From positions 682,001 through 746,000 of the forward strand of contig JAGMWG010000012.1 of assembly GCA_020744225.1 (NCBI GenBank): 64,000 nt of DNA, written 5' to 3'. This document shows, in pieces, positions 23,262 to 33,814 of the stretch. The translations under genes were made by a program, and so were the position numbers. The DNA is from Paraphoma chrysanthemicola (Eukaryota > Ascomycota > Dothideomycetes > Pleosporales > Phaeosphaeriaceae). Position 1 is the first letter of the stretch. Every line of letters starts with the position of its first letter. The notes beneath the pieces are model-generated. The model was not told the origin of the DNA and ran no database searches. It worked only from the letters and a program-made list of their open reading frames with translations.

Positions 23262-24062
23262 TCACAAAGTCGTAGGAGAAGTAGCAGGACTCTGAATGGC
23301 CAAGCGCTTCTCTTTCTTCGCGTACGCTGCACGCTCGATCTCATAGTCTGCCTCGAGCGCGTCTTTCTTTTGCCGCAACTGTCGCTGTAAGCCATCTAGA
23401 CGAGCGTCCAACTCGTCCTGAGCGTACGTGCATGACTTATTTTCGCGGGCAGTATCCTTTCGTAAGGACTTGCACGACCGCATTGCTGTGGTTCTCGTAA
23501 GCGTAGGCATAGCCTTGCGGCTCGGTACATTGCAGCTTAGATGGGTCTTGGATACGATCCAAGAACACCGCGCAGATATGCATCATCGCGCAAGAAGGCT
23601 TCGACATACCTTCTTCAAAACACCTTGTTGCCTACAGCGTTGTCCAGCCAGTGAGTTTAAACAGATCTTGTAGAGCATGTCTACATATGCCTCGCCGAAT
23701 GTGTTCGACTCCGCATCGCGGGACATGTCGGTAGGCTATGACGGTTCCGAGGGGAATGCAATAACATCTTCGACCCCAATGCCACTCATAACCGTTTCCT
23801 GATGATCGCTGACAAGGTGAATCACTTTACCAATCTTTGCACGTGGCTGATCGCTCTCATGTGACGACGATCGGGTACGGGGTCGCTTGACTGAATGACC
23901 CAATGGTGAGATGTCCGGCCTATTGGGCATCACACCCAGAAAAGCTATGGGCAGCGGCGATGCGATAGCACCACCGGCTACGGCTCCCTGTGAGGATCTA
24001 TTGTGAGGTGTGACCACTTTGTGAGATTTGGAGAGATCTGAATTCGGTGTGGTACGCGACTG
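23262..24062 (-). pseudogene. decayed paralogue of the CCCH-like gene at 31811-32629
   Basis: Read on the minus strand through three interruptions, this segment aligns end to end with the intact protein at 31811-32629. Matching blocks in order: VTP...Q-x-AV-x-G-x-A; EAYVDMLYKIC versus EGYVEMLHKIC; RCRQQG versus HCRQQG; SKPSCAMMHICAVF versus SKPPCIMLHICPVF; YENHSNAV versus YENHSNVV; SCKSLRK versus SCKSIGK; DELDARLDG versus DELAARLDG. Lesions are a TAG at 23736-23738 (CAG to TAG type), a 1-nt shift near 23615, and a short deletion with frameshift near 23480. The final zinc-ligand His is Gln here. It is a clear pseudogene of a duplicated gene. Confidence 0.75.
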
Positions 24063-24244
24063 AGAACTAATTTCCGAAGTTCGGCGCCTTCAACGACGAC
24101 ATGGTCCCGGACAAACATGGGTTCTTCAGGTGGACAACAAGGAGACTTCTTGTTGAGGACTAGTATGTTATGATAGAGGTGACTGGACAATGTCAGTGAC
24201 TATGAGAGCATAGGCTAGGAGGTGCTACAGGCTCTTGGCGTGGC

Positions 24245-25222
24245 TCAAACACGAACGGAACTTGGCCTTCGTGTCAATGTCTCACGATCTAAGCTCTGCA
24301 AATCCGTGCTGGCGATGATCTGATTATCGTCGGAACTTTCACAGTCGAGCGCGAAGATTCGCCACGGCTGCTCAAAGGTGTGACTGAGTGGCGCTGCGTC
24401 CCAATTCACGCGGTTGATTTTGACGATGCATCCGATACACGACATTAGCGTGCAACAGCGTCTCTTCGGGCGTCGTGTGACTCTTCAAACTCTAGCTTAA
24501 AGTTTCCCGAAGGTCGCCGCTTCTCATAAACCGCCCCAGGTTTGTAACCGAGGCCAAGGCCTCGCGTCTCGACGACGTCGAAAGGCTTTTTCTAGCACTC
24601 GTGTAGTGAAGCCAGCACATGGGGTGGACGAGAAAACCCTGGCTGACCCATGATAGGAATGCCCATGTCCTCGATCCAGCACATCTCCGCCTCGTCGTCC
24701 CGTGTGACGTATATGTCAAGCACCTGGGCAGCGGAGACGACATAGCGTCTCCTGCCGGTAGACTCCCCTCGACATATTTGTCGATCATGCTGGCCTCGAG
24801 TACTTCGCCGAGAGCAAGAAGGTCATCAACGTCGTGAATTGCGTAGCGCTTTCTCAATCAGCACAGTCCTGATAACGTGGAACTTGGTGCAAGATGACTC
24901 GTTACCTGGACAGCTTCGCACGATCTTGCAAAGTCACGCATGGAAGACATTTCCTTCTCTTCTCCGCCCGCATTCTTATTCCTTGTCTTCTTGATTTTGT
25001 CCGTAGTGGGATCCCAATTTGGGTGTTCTTCGTGTAGCTTGCTGTAGTCGAAGTCCTCAACCGCTTTGTGCCCGTTATAGTCAGTACCTTCGAGCACAAT
25101 CTGCTCACCATCTGGCACGTATATGCCCCACTCATCGTCGAGTTCCTTCTCGCGCTCTTTCCGCTCTTCTCAGTGACTTGGGCTTCAGCGTGGCGCGCTG
25201 CTTTCTCGTAGTCAACAATCAT
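24245..25222 (-). pseudogene. decayed unrecognised gene (copy B)
   Basis: Several minus-strand coding blocks follow one another but change frame. In order: MIVDYEKAARHAEAQVTEK, then a frameshift into EREKELDDEWGIYVPDGEQ and HPNWDPTTDKIKKTRNKN, then DDLLALGEVLEASMIDKYVE, then VLDIYVTRDDEAEMCWIED, a TAG at 24592-24594, and a final block ending near 24245. Third-position differences from copy A (25240-25577) show that both once encoded the same protein. No domain is recognised. Confidence 0.55.
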
Positions 25223-25239
25223 GATGCTGGTGTTTGTGC

Positions 25240-25577
25240 TTGTGTGAATGATATTTATATGCTAATGCACATCCTCGTCATCCAGTGTGACGTATATATC
25301 GAGCACCCCGGCAGCGGAGATGGCAAAGCGACCCCAGCCACGAAGCGTTTGTCGATTTCATCTCCAGTCAAATTAACTTCGAGCACTTGCCCAATATCGA
25401 CATGATCGTCGATACTTTATCCTGCTTGGTGGTTTTTGTGAAAAGAAGTGAGGCTAATGCCTGAATGTCCTCAGCGAGCTTTGTTCCATATACCAGGTAC
25501 GATAAAAGTCCTTGAGGACAGACAGAACACCCTAAGCTACTGATTTGCTCCGAACTTGAGTTTTGCATTGGCCGCAA
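25240..25577 (-). pseudogene. decayed unrecognised gene (copy A, truncated)
   Basis: Minus-strand blocks IGQVLEVNLTGDEIDKRF and SAAGVLDIYVTLDDED match LGEVLEASMIDKYVE and SAAQVLDIYVTRDDEA of copy B immediately downstream. Substitutions fall mostly at third codon positions, so the duplication predates the decay. The copy ends at TAG soon after the DDED block and is truncated relative to copy B. Confidence 0.5.
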
Positions 25578-25792
25578 CTCTGTGGGAGAATTTCCTTCTT
25601 AAGTGCAAGCGTAGCTATATCATGATGTTTTGGGCCACGTCCGGGCCGACGTCGATGGGACCAAATCGATGCCACAGTATTGTAGGACGGAAAGTCAAGC
25701 TAATGTCGTGCAAGCGAGCTTGACAAATTTGAGTGGAATTAGGTCCTCAAAGTGAGATGCTCCTATCGACAGATATAGAACAGAGATAATAT

Positions 25793-26419
25793 GTGGACAG
25801 CTTGAAGAGGCGTCTGCCAACAGCCGTGACGAGGCATGCGGTGATCACGATCCCCTGCCACAGACGCAGCCGACCAACGCGGAGATCATTTGCTTGGCCC
25901 GAGCGCAAAGCTACACTCCATTGCTTCATGTTCCGCATGTTTCGAAGCAATGCAGCACGGCAACCCGAGCGCTGGATGCAGTTCAACAAGCACCATTCCA
26001 CACGGAGGCAGGATTACGAGCGTCATGACAATGGCTGGCGCTGGAAGCACCATTCCATTATATTCCGTGTTGAGTCGAAGTCGTTCTCTGCGTGGGAATC
26101 GATTGAATAAGTGGCGTCGAACGGGCGTCGTCGTGACAACCACGCAATTGAACGATTGCAACAGTGGCTGTTCTCTCGAGAGCACAATGTCATCGACATG
26201 GAGAATAGACATGCAACAATCTATGAAATCAACGGATCCGTCGCTGAAGATTTCGCACGTCGATGGGGCTTCTATGACGCTCTGCGCTCTCTGTTCGACC
26301 GATGCCGCCAAGATAATTTCACTCAGATGTATCAATGCATCAGATGTCCTGGCACCCAGAAGCCTGTGAGCGACATAGATAACAGCCGCAAGGCTCAATT
26401 GAAAACGCATGAGAGATGA
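25793..26419 (+). pseudogene. hypothetical protein interrupted by one TAA
   Basis: The frames 25793-26107 and 26111-26419 are continuous except for TAA at 26108-26110 (CAA to TAA type). Read through, it would give about 208 aa containing RQPERWMQFNKHHSTRRQDYE and ERLQQWLFSREHNVIDMENR. It is rich in charged and aromatic residues and has no recognised domain. A single CpA-context nonsense change is the simplest explanation. Confidence 0.45.
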
Positions 26420-26482
26420 CGCACTGCTCCGAGAGGTCCGGGCCGGTGCCCCAATCCTGGTTGCGTGTCATTTATTCCCTGA

Positions 26483-26715
26483 CCTGGATTTGGCAGATCA
26501 ACCACCACGAACAGAACTGTAGATACCGTAACAGTTAGGACTATGGTACTTAACAGGTCTTGGGTCCAAGGCGCTCAAGAATGCTCTGGCAGGGGACGCT
26601 ATGCCGTCCTCGCTGCCCACGGTTCTCCAAGCGCCAACCCTTCTCGGATTTGGACGCGAGATCAATATCCACCAACAAAACTGTTGGTACCATGAGGACT
26701 GGAATTATGGTGTTT
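26483..26715. repeat. diverged direct duplication, about 73 nt unit
   Basis: The segments 26483-26555 and 26643-26715 align at roughly two thirds identity with small gaps. Both run from GGATTTGG through AGATCAA, CCACC and AACTGT to TATGGT. On the minus strand both encode a hydrophobic TVLxVxxDL-like segment, suggesting a duplicated exon or membrane segment. Confidence 0.45.
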
Positions 26716-27078
26716 GGTGGTCTCTGTACCGGTCTCACACGTTCATTTGAGAATATGCAAGGCCCTGGCCATGACGACGTTCACTCGTTGGCCCTATTTA
26801 TTAGCTAATCGTACCTTAGTGTCAATGTATCTATGAATTTATTCTGCAGGCCATAAAGTATTGCTACCTTCTCATGACTGTGCTCGCCAGAGATGATCTG
26901 CAAATTCCATTGTGTGGTGAATCGTGCGATGAACCCTGGCTCCTGCCTGCTTCGTTAGCGCTACTAGCGCAGTTTACACTTCACTCACAACGAAGAGGAC
27001 TCACCAATTTCAAATCTTTCTTCACTTCGTCACCCTCCTACCAGAGCAGCTATTGACAGAACCGTCGCTACCAGTGTC

Positions 27079-28180
27079 ATGGAGCAGGACTTCCCAAACG
27101 ACGTGAAGCGCATCTCATACGAAGAACTTGCAGTTATCATGTGCTTGTTGCAGCCCGCCGCCCGCGCCATTATCTTTCGGCGAGTGCGCGAGCTGAACCG
27201 CCAGCCGCTCATCATGCTATTTCAGCACCAGCACGTCGAGTTGGACATGTTCGAACAGCTGGGTATCCACATGTGGGACACACTTGACTTCTATGTCGTG
27301 CTGGAGAACTATGAAGGTGTCGGCATTCGTACGTACATGTCGCGTGGCTCTAGAAGATCAATTAACCAGATTTCGAATAGCGTTCAGTGACCGCGTTACG
27401 GCCTCACTCACGGAGTCTCTACTACGCCCTCTTTCACCTCACTACAAGGACAACGAGAAGGAACTCAAGCGGCCAAAATTCATCGATGGCGACGCATCCA
27501 ACATGGCGTATTGGACCATGTACGCGGTACTAGCGGGGGTCATGGAGGCCGCGAATGAGTACAGTGGCGCTGACCTGAATGTGCCGATGTACAACAGGGT
27601 CAAGTTTCCGGCCCCGCGCCTTGACATTCATGCAACATGTCCATACCCTCCAGCAGACTACCGTCTCGTCTCTGCGTGCGTGGACAAGAGCAGTCGTGGT
27701 CGGCTTCGAACACTTGGCCTCGCTTACATGAAAGCAGCTAGAGTAAGGGAGGTGATAGCATTTATGTTTCCGTTGAATGCGCGAACGTGGGCAGCTAAAA
27801 AGAGCAAAAGCTGCGTACTGTTGCAACCGGGCCAGTGCTCTATCCCACCTACTGGCTGCCTGGGGGCAAGGCATATCTTCACGGTCAGAGCCGAGCGACT
27901 TCAAAATGCCGACTCTATCGAGTCCGACACCTGATGTGGCCGCTCACAGTCTTGACTATGACCGAGGAATTTACCATCTCTACAAGCCAAACCTCAAGAT
28001 CCTGGACAGAGAATATTCCACGGTGTCATCTTGCTCCCCGGTCGAGCCTTGAGCTTGTTCTCTCCCGAAAGCCTTCACATCTTCCCACTGCATTGGAGCA
28101 GATTTAAGAGGAACCTGAACTCCTTTCAGCTACTATATTGGCTGTGCAACAAAGCCCAGGCTACGTTTGAAGACAATTAA
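27079..28180 (+). pseudogene. frameshifted unrecognised gene
   Basis: It starts MEQDFPNDVKRISYEELAVI at 27079, runs open to about 27320 (DTLDFYVVLENYEGVGI), then shifts frame into CRVALEDQLTRFRIAFSDRV and continues to about 27870. Two further shifts lead through SLDYDRGIYHLYKPNLKILD to GVILLPGRALSLFSPESLHI, ending at TAA near 28180. All blocks are protein-like but occupy three frames, and no intron of reasonable size explains the shifts. Conceptual length is about 350 aa. Family unknown. Confidence 0.5.
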
Positions 28181-28510
28181 ACCATAATATGGGGATGATC
28201 TGGTTTATTTGGGGGAATCGAGAATTGATCACAGGTCTCACAGGACGTTGGCCTGGCTTTATTATGCATTCTCAAGACCACTCCTTAGCAAAGATAGTCA
28301 AACAGTAGTTGCGCACATCTTATGACTTCGAGACTAGCTTGAAGAATTCGTTGACGCTGACATGGGAGCCCGTGAGAAAGGCTTTGGCATCCGGAAATAT
28401 GTCGCAAAGTCACTATACAGCAGGCTTAGCAGGGAAGGGCGTGCAAGGACTCGATCACGGTTCTAGGTCAAAGGCGTCTTCATGAAGGCTGCCTTCAACA
28501 TCTTTTCAGC

Positions 28511-28923
28511 TTAACGAAGGTATCGTTGACTGGAAGGCCAGGATTGCTCACGGTCGAACCAGCCGATGCTATGAACACATTCTTCAGACATCCAATTCAC
28601 GACACTCAAGGCTCTGTGAGGCCAACAACTGTCAGCCGAGACTGGCATTAAAGATAGAGCAGATGAGAAGGCGAGATAGCATTTATCGCATATTAAAATC
28701 TCCATGTCGTAATGATATAGGTCAAGAATGTACCAAAAGATGAACCAATCATGAGCATCAGTATCCGCAAGCAGTTTGTCGATACCACAAAGACCGGGCA
28801 TGACCACGAACAAGGTACCGTTTCCGACCTTACTTTTTCCAATGACCGCTTTGTTCCGAAAAACACACCCAAAAGACTGTGTTGAACCTGTGCTTCATGC
28901 CTGCAGCAGCACAGCCACCCCAC
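28511..28923 (-). pseudogene. small decayed fragment
   Basis: Minus-strand frames switch around 28780-28810 between SLLGVFFGTKRSLEKVRSET and CGIDKLLADTDAHDWFIFWY. The second block is aromatic and Cys-rich (MEILICDKCYLAF). It looks like coding sequence with a frameshift. No family recognised. Confidence 0.3.
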
Positions 28924-28963
28924 CTCAAGCAGTCCTTGCCATCCCTCCTTCGCACTCAGCCAT

Positions 28964-29518
28964 TCACAACCGCCTCGCCGTCTTATCCGCTTCCAAGAGA
29001 AACTTCAAGATGTCGTTACGTCCGTCTGAAGTACCGAGTGTTATCGCCTGCCCTTCGTTTGAGTGCTCTTCTTCCACCTTTTGTTTCTTCTCTGGACGCG
29101 TCGTCTGACCGCTAGGCGATGGTGATCGCTTGTTTGCCGGGCTTGAATCCTTGCTGCCCTCTGCTGTCTTGCTCTTCTTTGGTTTTGGGGTGTTCTTTTC
29201 TTTCAGCGGAGGCTCCGGATATTTGGTGAGCCATTTCTTCATCGCCAAAGGCTGCCAGTTGGAAACCCCAGCAAATTCGGTGGCCAGCGTCGCGGTGTCT
29301 ACCTCACCTTTACGAACGCTGATCTGATGCAAAGAGCCAGACAGCTGGGGATCGTCGTAGCAGTTTAGACGCAGTTTTGTACCCAACCCTTCTTTCACTG
29401 ATCTCACCACTCCCCAAACATCTGCTTGCGTCCGTCTCTCCGCGGAAACCCTCGATCGGCCCAATCTCATTCTCGTGCTGCTATCGCACCAAACGATAGT
29501 CACTCTTGACAAAGACAT
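28964..29518 (-). CDS. hypothetical Lys/Ser-rich, probably nuclear protein
   Basis: I take the internal ATG at 29516-29518 as start, giving 184 aa; the frame stays open 60 codons further up but reads like leader sequence. The N-terminal half looks globular (VTIVWCDSS, VWGVVRSVKEGLGTKLRLNC). The C-terminal half is a low-complexity basic region with nuclear-localisation-like clusters (PKPKKSK, RPEKKQK). No known domain. It sits 3' of the SNF2 relic on the same strand and may be a neighbour or remnant. Confidence 0.45.
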   Translation of the reverse strand: MSLSRVTIVWCDSSTRMRLGRSRVSAERRTQADVWGVVRSVKEGLGTKLRLNCYDDPQLSGSLHQISVRKGEVDTATLATEFAGVSNWQPLAMKKWLTKYPEPPLKEKNTPKPKKSKTAEGSKDSSPANKRSPSPSGQTTRPEKKQKVEEEHSNEGQAITLGTSDGRNDILKFLLEADKTARRL

Positions 29519-29699
29519 GCTTCGTCGTTGATGGAGTCCAGATAAGCAAGGGCCGAGTTGCAAGGTATTGAAGTTGTTAGTGTAGGAGGATTGGAGAGAA
29601 CCGGGCCCCAGATGAAAATTATATAGCCGAGCGAGATACCCCCCTCCAAGCAGCCCAGCAGGTGAGAGAAACATTAGCGTCAGACGGCGAGTGGGCATT

Positions 29700-31530
29700 C
29701 TGCTCGTTTCGTGGTAAGAGAATCAGGAATGCCTCCAGGATGTAAGCCGTAGGGGAGTGGTCCTGCTGAAGTGCCGCCCCCAATAAGACCATTTGTCAAG
29801 CATACGTGCCGCGCGATGGCGGCTCGCGTCATGTGCAAATGCGCTATTTCACTTTTCATTCTCATATATCTCTCTTGAAATAAGTGGGACAAGAATGATA
29901 TAGCCTCTATCGGGAGAGAAGGTTCATCGAATTGTGGAGGAAGATGGTTGTCTTGATGAACAGTATTATAATCTGTAGCTTCAATGGAAGGTTCCTGGTA
30001 GCCGTGGCCCACGAACACAAACTAAGCGAGAGGAAGTTCCATTACGGAAGCTTGGGCGAAGGGAAGATTGGTCACAGATCTTTGTTTGCAAACCACCCAT
30101 CCAATATCATGCATGCCTTTGGTATTGTTCTGCGAGGAAGCAATTACCAAATACGGGCCAGAGTCTGGAGTTGCGAATGGTATTGACTGGCGGCTTGATA
30201 TTATTCACGCCTATAGCGAGGTCGAAAAGATCTGGGTCGTGTAAGGGCTGAGATGCTAAGCTTCGTGCATGTGGTGTTGAGATGAACAGGTCGTGCGACG
30301 CGGTCTCCGACACAGCCTTGTACACTAAATTAACTGGGGCTTCGAAGGCTGACGAGCTGGCTGGCTGTCTCCACGCGAACTGCAATCAGAAGCCGCCTTT
30401 TCCTGGCCTCCTTTCGTCCATGTCGTCATATTCAATAGTGCCTCAATCGCTTAGTGACGAACTCCCTTGAGCCGGCCTTGCAGTTGCGCTTCGATTTCTC
30501 TAAAGCTGCCATTGCTTTGGGATCATACAAACGCTCGATCAGCTCTTGAAAGCATTGTTACGTTGTAGAAAGCTCGTGTCTGATCGAAGTTTCTTCGCCT
30601 GGCTTGAATGTCCCGACTGGTAGCCCATCAAATTTGTCTGTTTTTCCTAGTCTGAGGGAAATGGCGCGTACTGTCGCGGCGAGAACAGCCTTCCGTTTGG
30701 CGTCCATGTCGGCACGACGTTTCGACTTCCTTTGAACAAAGAACTAAGAGAACAGTCGAAGCAGATGTAACCTAGGAAGGATGACGCAACTTTTTGAACA
30801 AGCTGAGATCCGGCCAAGGAGACAGTTGCAGAAATCTCAAGAGACCTTGGATGTCTATGTAGTCGTTCTGTAGCGCTGTGCAGTGACTGCAATTCTGAAC
30901 GATGCCATTAAGCTGGCAGCAGCGATAGATAATTGCGTTCCTGGATTTGACATTAGATGGACTTCGTCAAACACTATGTACCACCAGGTGATGGCGAAGA
31001 GGGGAAAGTGTTCCCGGATAGGTCGATTGAAGAGTAGCTTCTTAGCAAACCACTGGGTCAATGCAGCTCTGGTTTCCTTCTGCCTCTGATGTTGCTTTCG
31101 CATTATCGTACACGTTGTCAGGACAATATCAAAGGACTCAAGCTCGTCTACTGTGTACCGCGTATGTGTGAATTGATTACCGAGACGTCCCTCATCTGTA
31201 TTTGGTCATTTACACGGTCGGAGCAACGTAACGATCGGCACCCACGACAAATGCAGATTCTGGGCGGAGGACTTTTTGCAGAGAGATCATCCGCCCATTG
31301 GCCGAGTAGTGCTCTTGGCATCACAATGAGGAAAGAGCCTTTCTTCTGTGTGAGTATTCCGACCGTGAGCAGGAGTGCTTCAACAATTAGCGCGCTTTAC
31401 AGTAGAAGCAAGACAATCTTGCTTACAGATCACGATGAAAGTCTTTCCAAGCCCCATCTGATATGCAAGGAGAACTCCCCCAAATTCTTTTGGGATCTGG
31501 AGCATCCAACCAACCGCTGCTAATTGATGC
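29700..31530 (-). pseudogene. SNF2-family ATPase/helicase remnant
   Basis: Minus-strand blocks carry the ordered SNF2 motifs but in shifting frames. Motif I is FGGVLLAYQMGLGKT (about 31439-31485). Motif Ia is SFLIVMPRALLGQWADDL (about 31275-31345). Motif II is WYIVFDEVHLMSNPGTQL (about 30925-30985), followed by RIAVTA and LLRFLQLSPWPDLSLFKK (about 30790-30840). The family's usual DEAH reads DEVH. Downstream blocks to about 29700 are open but shifted. Intact SNF2 proteins remodel DNA-protein complexes using ATP; this copy cannot make a full protein. Confidence 0.65.
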
Positions 31531-31810
31531 GGTCAGAGTCGGGGTTTCATTGATCGCATAACAATTTCATCCATCAAACAAACAAAACACAATACACCTG
31601 TTCAGCATGAACAAAGTGACTCGACTGATAACAGGACGTTCATGTAAGAAGGCGCAAAGCTGGACCGAAGATCTTTCTTTTGTATCATGGACTAATTAAT
31701 GCTTCTCAATACGAGGCGTCATCAAGATGATGCTTACAGACCGATTAGAAAGACATAGTTTGCCATTGTGAAAACCTCCTTATGAATGATGACACGAAGG
31801 GACTCAGCAT

Positions 31811-32629
31811 CTACCTCTTTGAACGAGCCTTGTCATATACGGTCAAGCCCGATTCATCGGTCAGATGACTCAAGATATGCGGCCATAGTCGAGCCTCCTG
31901 CTTCATGTTCGCCGTCCGCTCCCGTTTCTTATTCTTCTCGATCGCGTCCCTTTTTAGCTGCGACTGTCGACGAAAGCCATCCAGACGAGCAGCAAGCTCG
32001 TCATGACCAAACTTGCAAGCCTCATTGTCACAAGGAGCGTTCTTTCCTATGGACTTACATGACGCTTTGACGTGGATAACCACGTTGCTGTGATTCTCAT
32101 AAGAGTGAGAACGCGATAGGCTGCATGCCGGTTGTGATGAGTCCTTGACATGCTTCATGAACACTGGGCAGATATGCAACATGATGCATGGCGGCTTCGA
32201 AAGATCTGGTTTATTTGACGTGCCCTGTTGTCTGCAGTGTTTTCCAGCAAGCGACTCCGAGCAGATCTTGTGGAGCATTTCGACGTAACCTTCGTTGACC
32301 GTGTCAGACCACACGTCGCGGAATGGATTTGTAGCTGCAGGAGTTCCAACAGTATCGTCCAAAGCCCCTTCGTGATGTTCGTTCACGGCGTGCTCGTTAG
32401 GCCTCACGATCAGAACAGCCGTGGGTACCGGAAATGGCATAGCATCTCCGACTACAGCTTTCTGCGGGGGCGCCTTGGGAGGCGTGACGAACTTGTTGAT
32501 CGAAACTGTCGTAAGCAGCGGAGAGGGCGTGATCGGGGCGTGATCGAGCTCCTCTGGACGCTGCTGCCGTGCTCCTCCGGCCTCTTGGTCTACAGAGCGG
32601 CACTTCTCTTTCTCGTCGTCGACGCTCAT
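31811..32629 (-). CDS. CCCH-like Cys/His-rich protein, intact member of a duplicated family
   Basis: 272 aa, starting at the ATG at 32627-32629 (MSVDDEKEK). The acidic/Pro-rich N-terminal third is followed by a Cys/His-rich region. It contains KIC-x8-C...C-x3-H and a final C-x8-C-x4-C-x3-H (from SCKSIGK to KFGH), the spacing of a CCCH zinc finger. A charged C-terminal coiled-coil-like tail (DELAARLDGFRRQ...) closes it. CCCH fingers usually bind RNA; that role here is inference. It is uninterrupted, whereas its paralogue at 23262-24062 is broken. It is divergently oriented to the spliced gene at 33014, with 384 nt between starts. Confidence 0.6.
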   Translation of the reverse strand: MSVDDEKEKCRSVDQEAGGARQQRPEELDHAPITPSPLLTTVSINKFVTPPKAPPQKAVVGDAMPFPVPTAVLIVRPNEHAVNEHHEGALDDTVGTPAATNPFRDVWSDTVNEGYVEMLHKICSESLAGKHCRQQGTSNKPDLSKPPCIMLHICPVFMKHVKDSSQPACSLSRSHSYENHSNVVIHVKASCKSIGKNAPCDNEACKFGHDELAARLDGFRRQSQLKRDAIEKNKKRERTANMKQEARLWPHILSHLTDESGLTVYDKARSKR

Positions 32630-33013
32630 ACCGTGGACGGCGGTGTACTGATGTGGTGCGTGATTGTGTGTTGATGGAAACTGGACCCGCTTGTAGGAGT
32701 GAAAGAAAAAGGCTTGGTGGTCTGAGACTGGGAGACGAAACGGAGGGTGTTGATGGGGTAAAGGTGAGAGCAGCAGCATTGATGTAAACAATACATTTCC
32801 GGGTAGGGAACGCGCGCCGACAACCTTGGAGTCACTCACGTGCGCCCCACGTTTGCTGCAAAATTCTTTTCAGAAAGTGGTCAAAATTGGTCAAACTACT
32901 GCCCAACATTCTGTCAACTTTCAGCCAACTTTTTGCCACCTGTCCTTTGATTCCTCAACAGTTACACAGCTCCACCAACAAGAATCCATCTCGCCACATA
33001 AGAAGAAACAAGC

Positions 33014-33581
33014 ATGCCGCCAAAGGCCGGTGCTAGAGCCCGCGGAGGTAGTGGCCGTGGCGGGGGTGAAGTTCGACCGGAGGTCGAGGTCACGGAACCA
33101 CCAAGGAAGAAGAGTCGTCGCGAGAAAGCTGAGAAGGCCATTCCGACTGCGACTGAGAATCAGTCTCGTCCACTGTACCAAGTAAGTCTCATTCTCGAAC
33201 CGCAAACTAAAGTCCCATCATGACGGCTGACGGCGAAAGGTGACTATCTATAAAGACTACGCAGCCACAAAACAGAAGTTGATGGCGGAAATCAAGCAGT
33301 GCTTGGGCGAGGTCTTATATGAAGACGACGATACGGGCTCCTTCTGGTAGGTCTGCATTCTGCATCATGGATCACGTTGAAGTAACCAATCCAACAGTTT
33401 CACCATCCCGCATGGGTGCTCCGACCCGGTGGAGAAGTGGTCAAGTAAGACGGTTCTTGTTGAGCAAGTGTCGGGCACTAAGAAGAGAACCAGTAAGGTG
33501 GCCGAATTCGACACGTTGGCGGATGAGGAGGATGAGTTTGTCGGCGAGGAGGATGTTGAGAACGATTGCAACACCATGTAA
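33014..33581 (+). CDS. orphan acidic/basic protein, three exons
   Basis: Exons 33014-33181, 33240-33346 and 33398-33581 join in frame to a 152-aa product. Intron 1 has GTAAGT and a CTGAC-like branch; intron 2 runs GTAGGT to ACAG. The N-terminus is Gly/Arg-rich with a basic cluster (PPRKKSRREKAEKA) suggestive of nuclear import. The centre reads VTIYKDYAATKQKLMAEIKQ, and the C-terminus is strongly acidic (DEEDEFVGEEDVEND). No domain is recognised. Intact splice sites and an open frame inside an otherwise decayed island argue that it is a living gene. Confidence 0.6.
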
Positions 33582-33814
33582 TGCTATGGTCTGGGGTGCT
33601 ATCTCATGTTCGCTCTTCATGGCTGCTTCGAGAATAGTCCCCAGCCGGTGCATGATGTCCACGTTCAAACAAGTCAGACTTCATGCATACTACATAGATT
33701 AGAGAGATACAAATCCACCATCAGACCGGATTCCACAATCCCGCGTAGATCAATTGAGCTTGTATCAAAGAGATCATTGCCGCTGTGTTACTCTTAGCCG
33801 CCGCTTAAGAACGA

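Noticed and set aside
31089..31523. 144-aa plus-strand frame
   Set aside because: It is the complement of the SNF2 relic; the minus strand carries ordered helicase motifs, the plus strand none.
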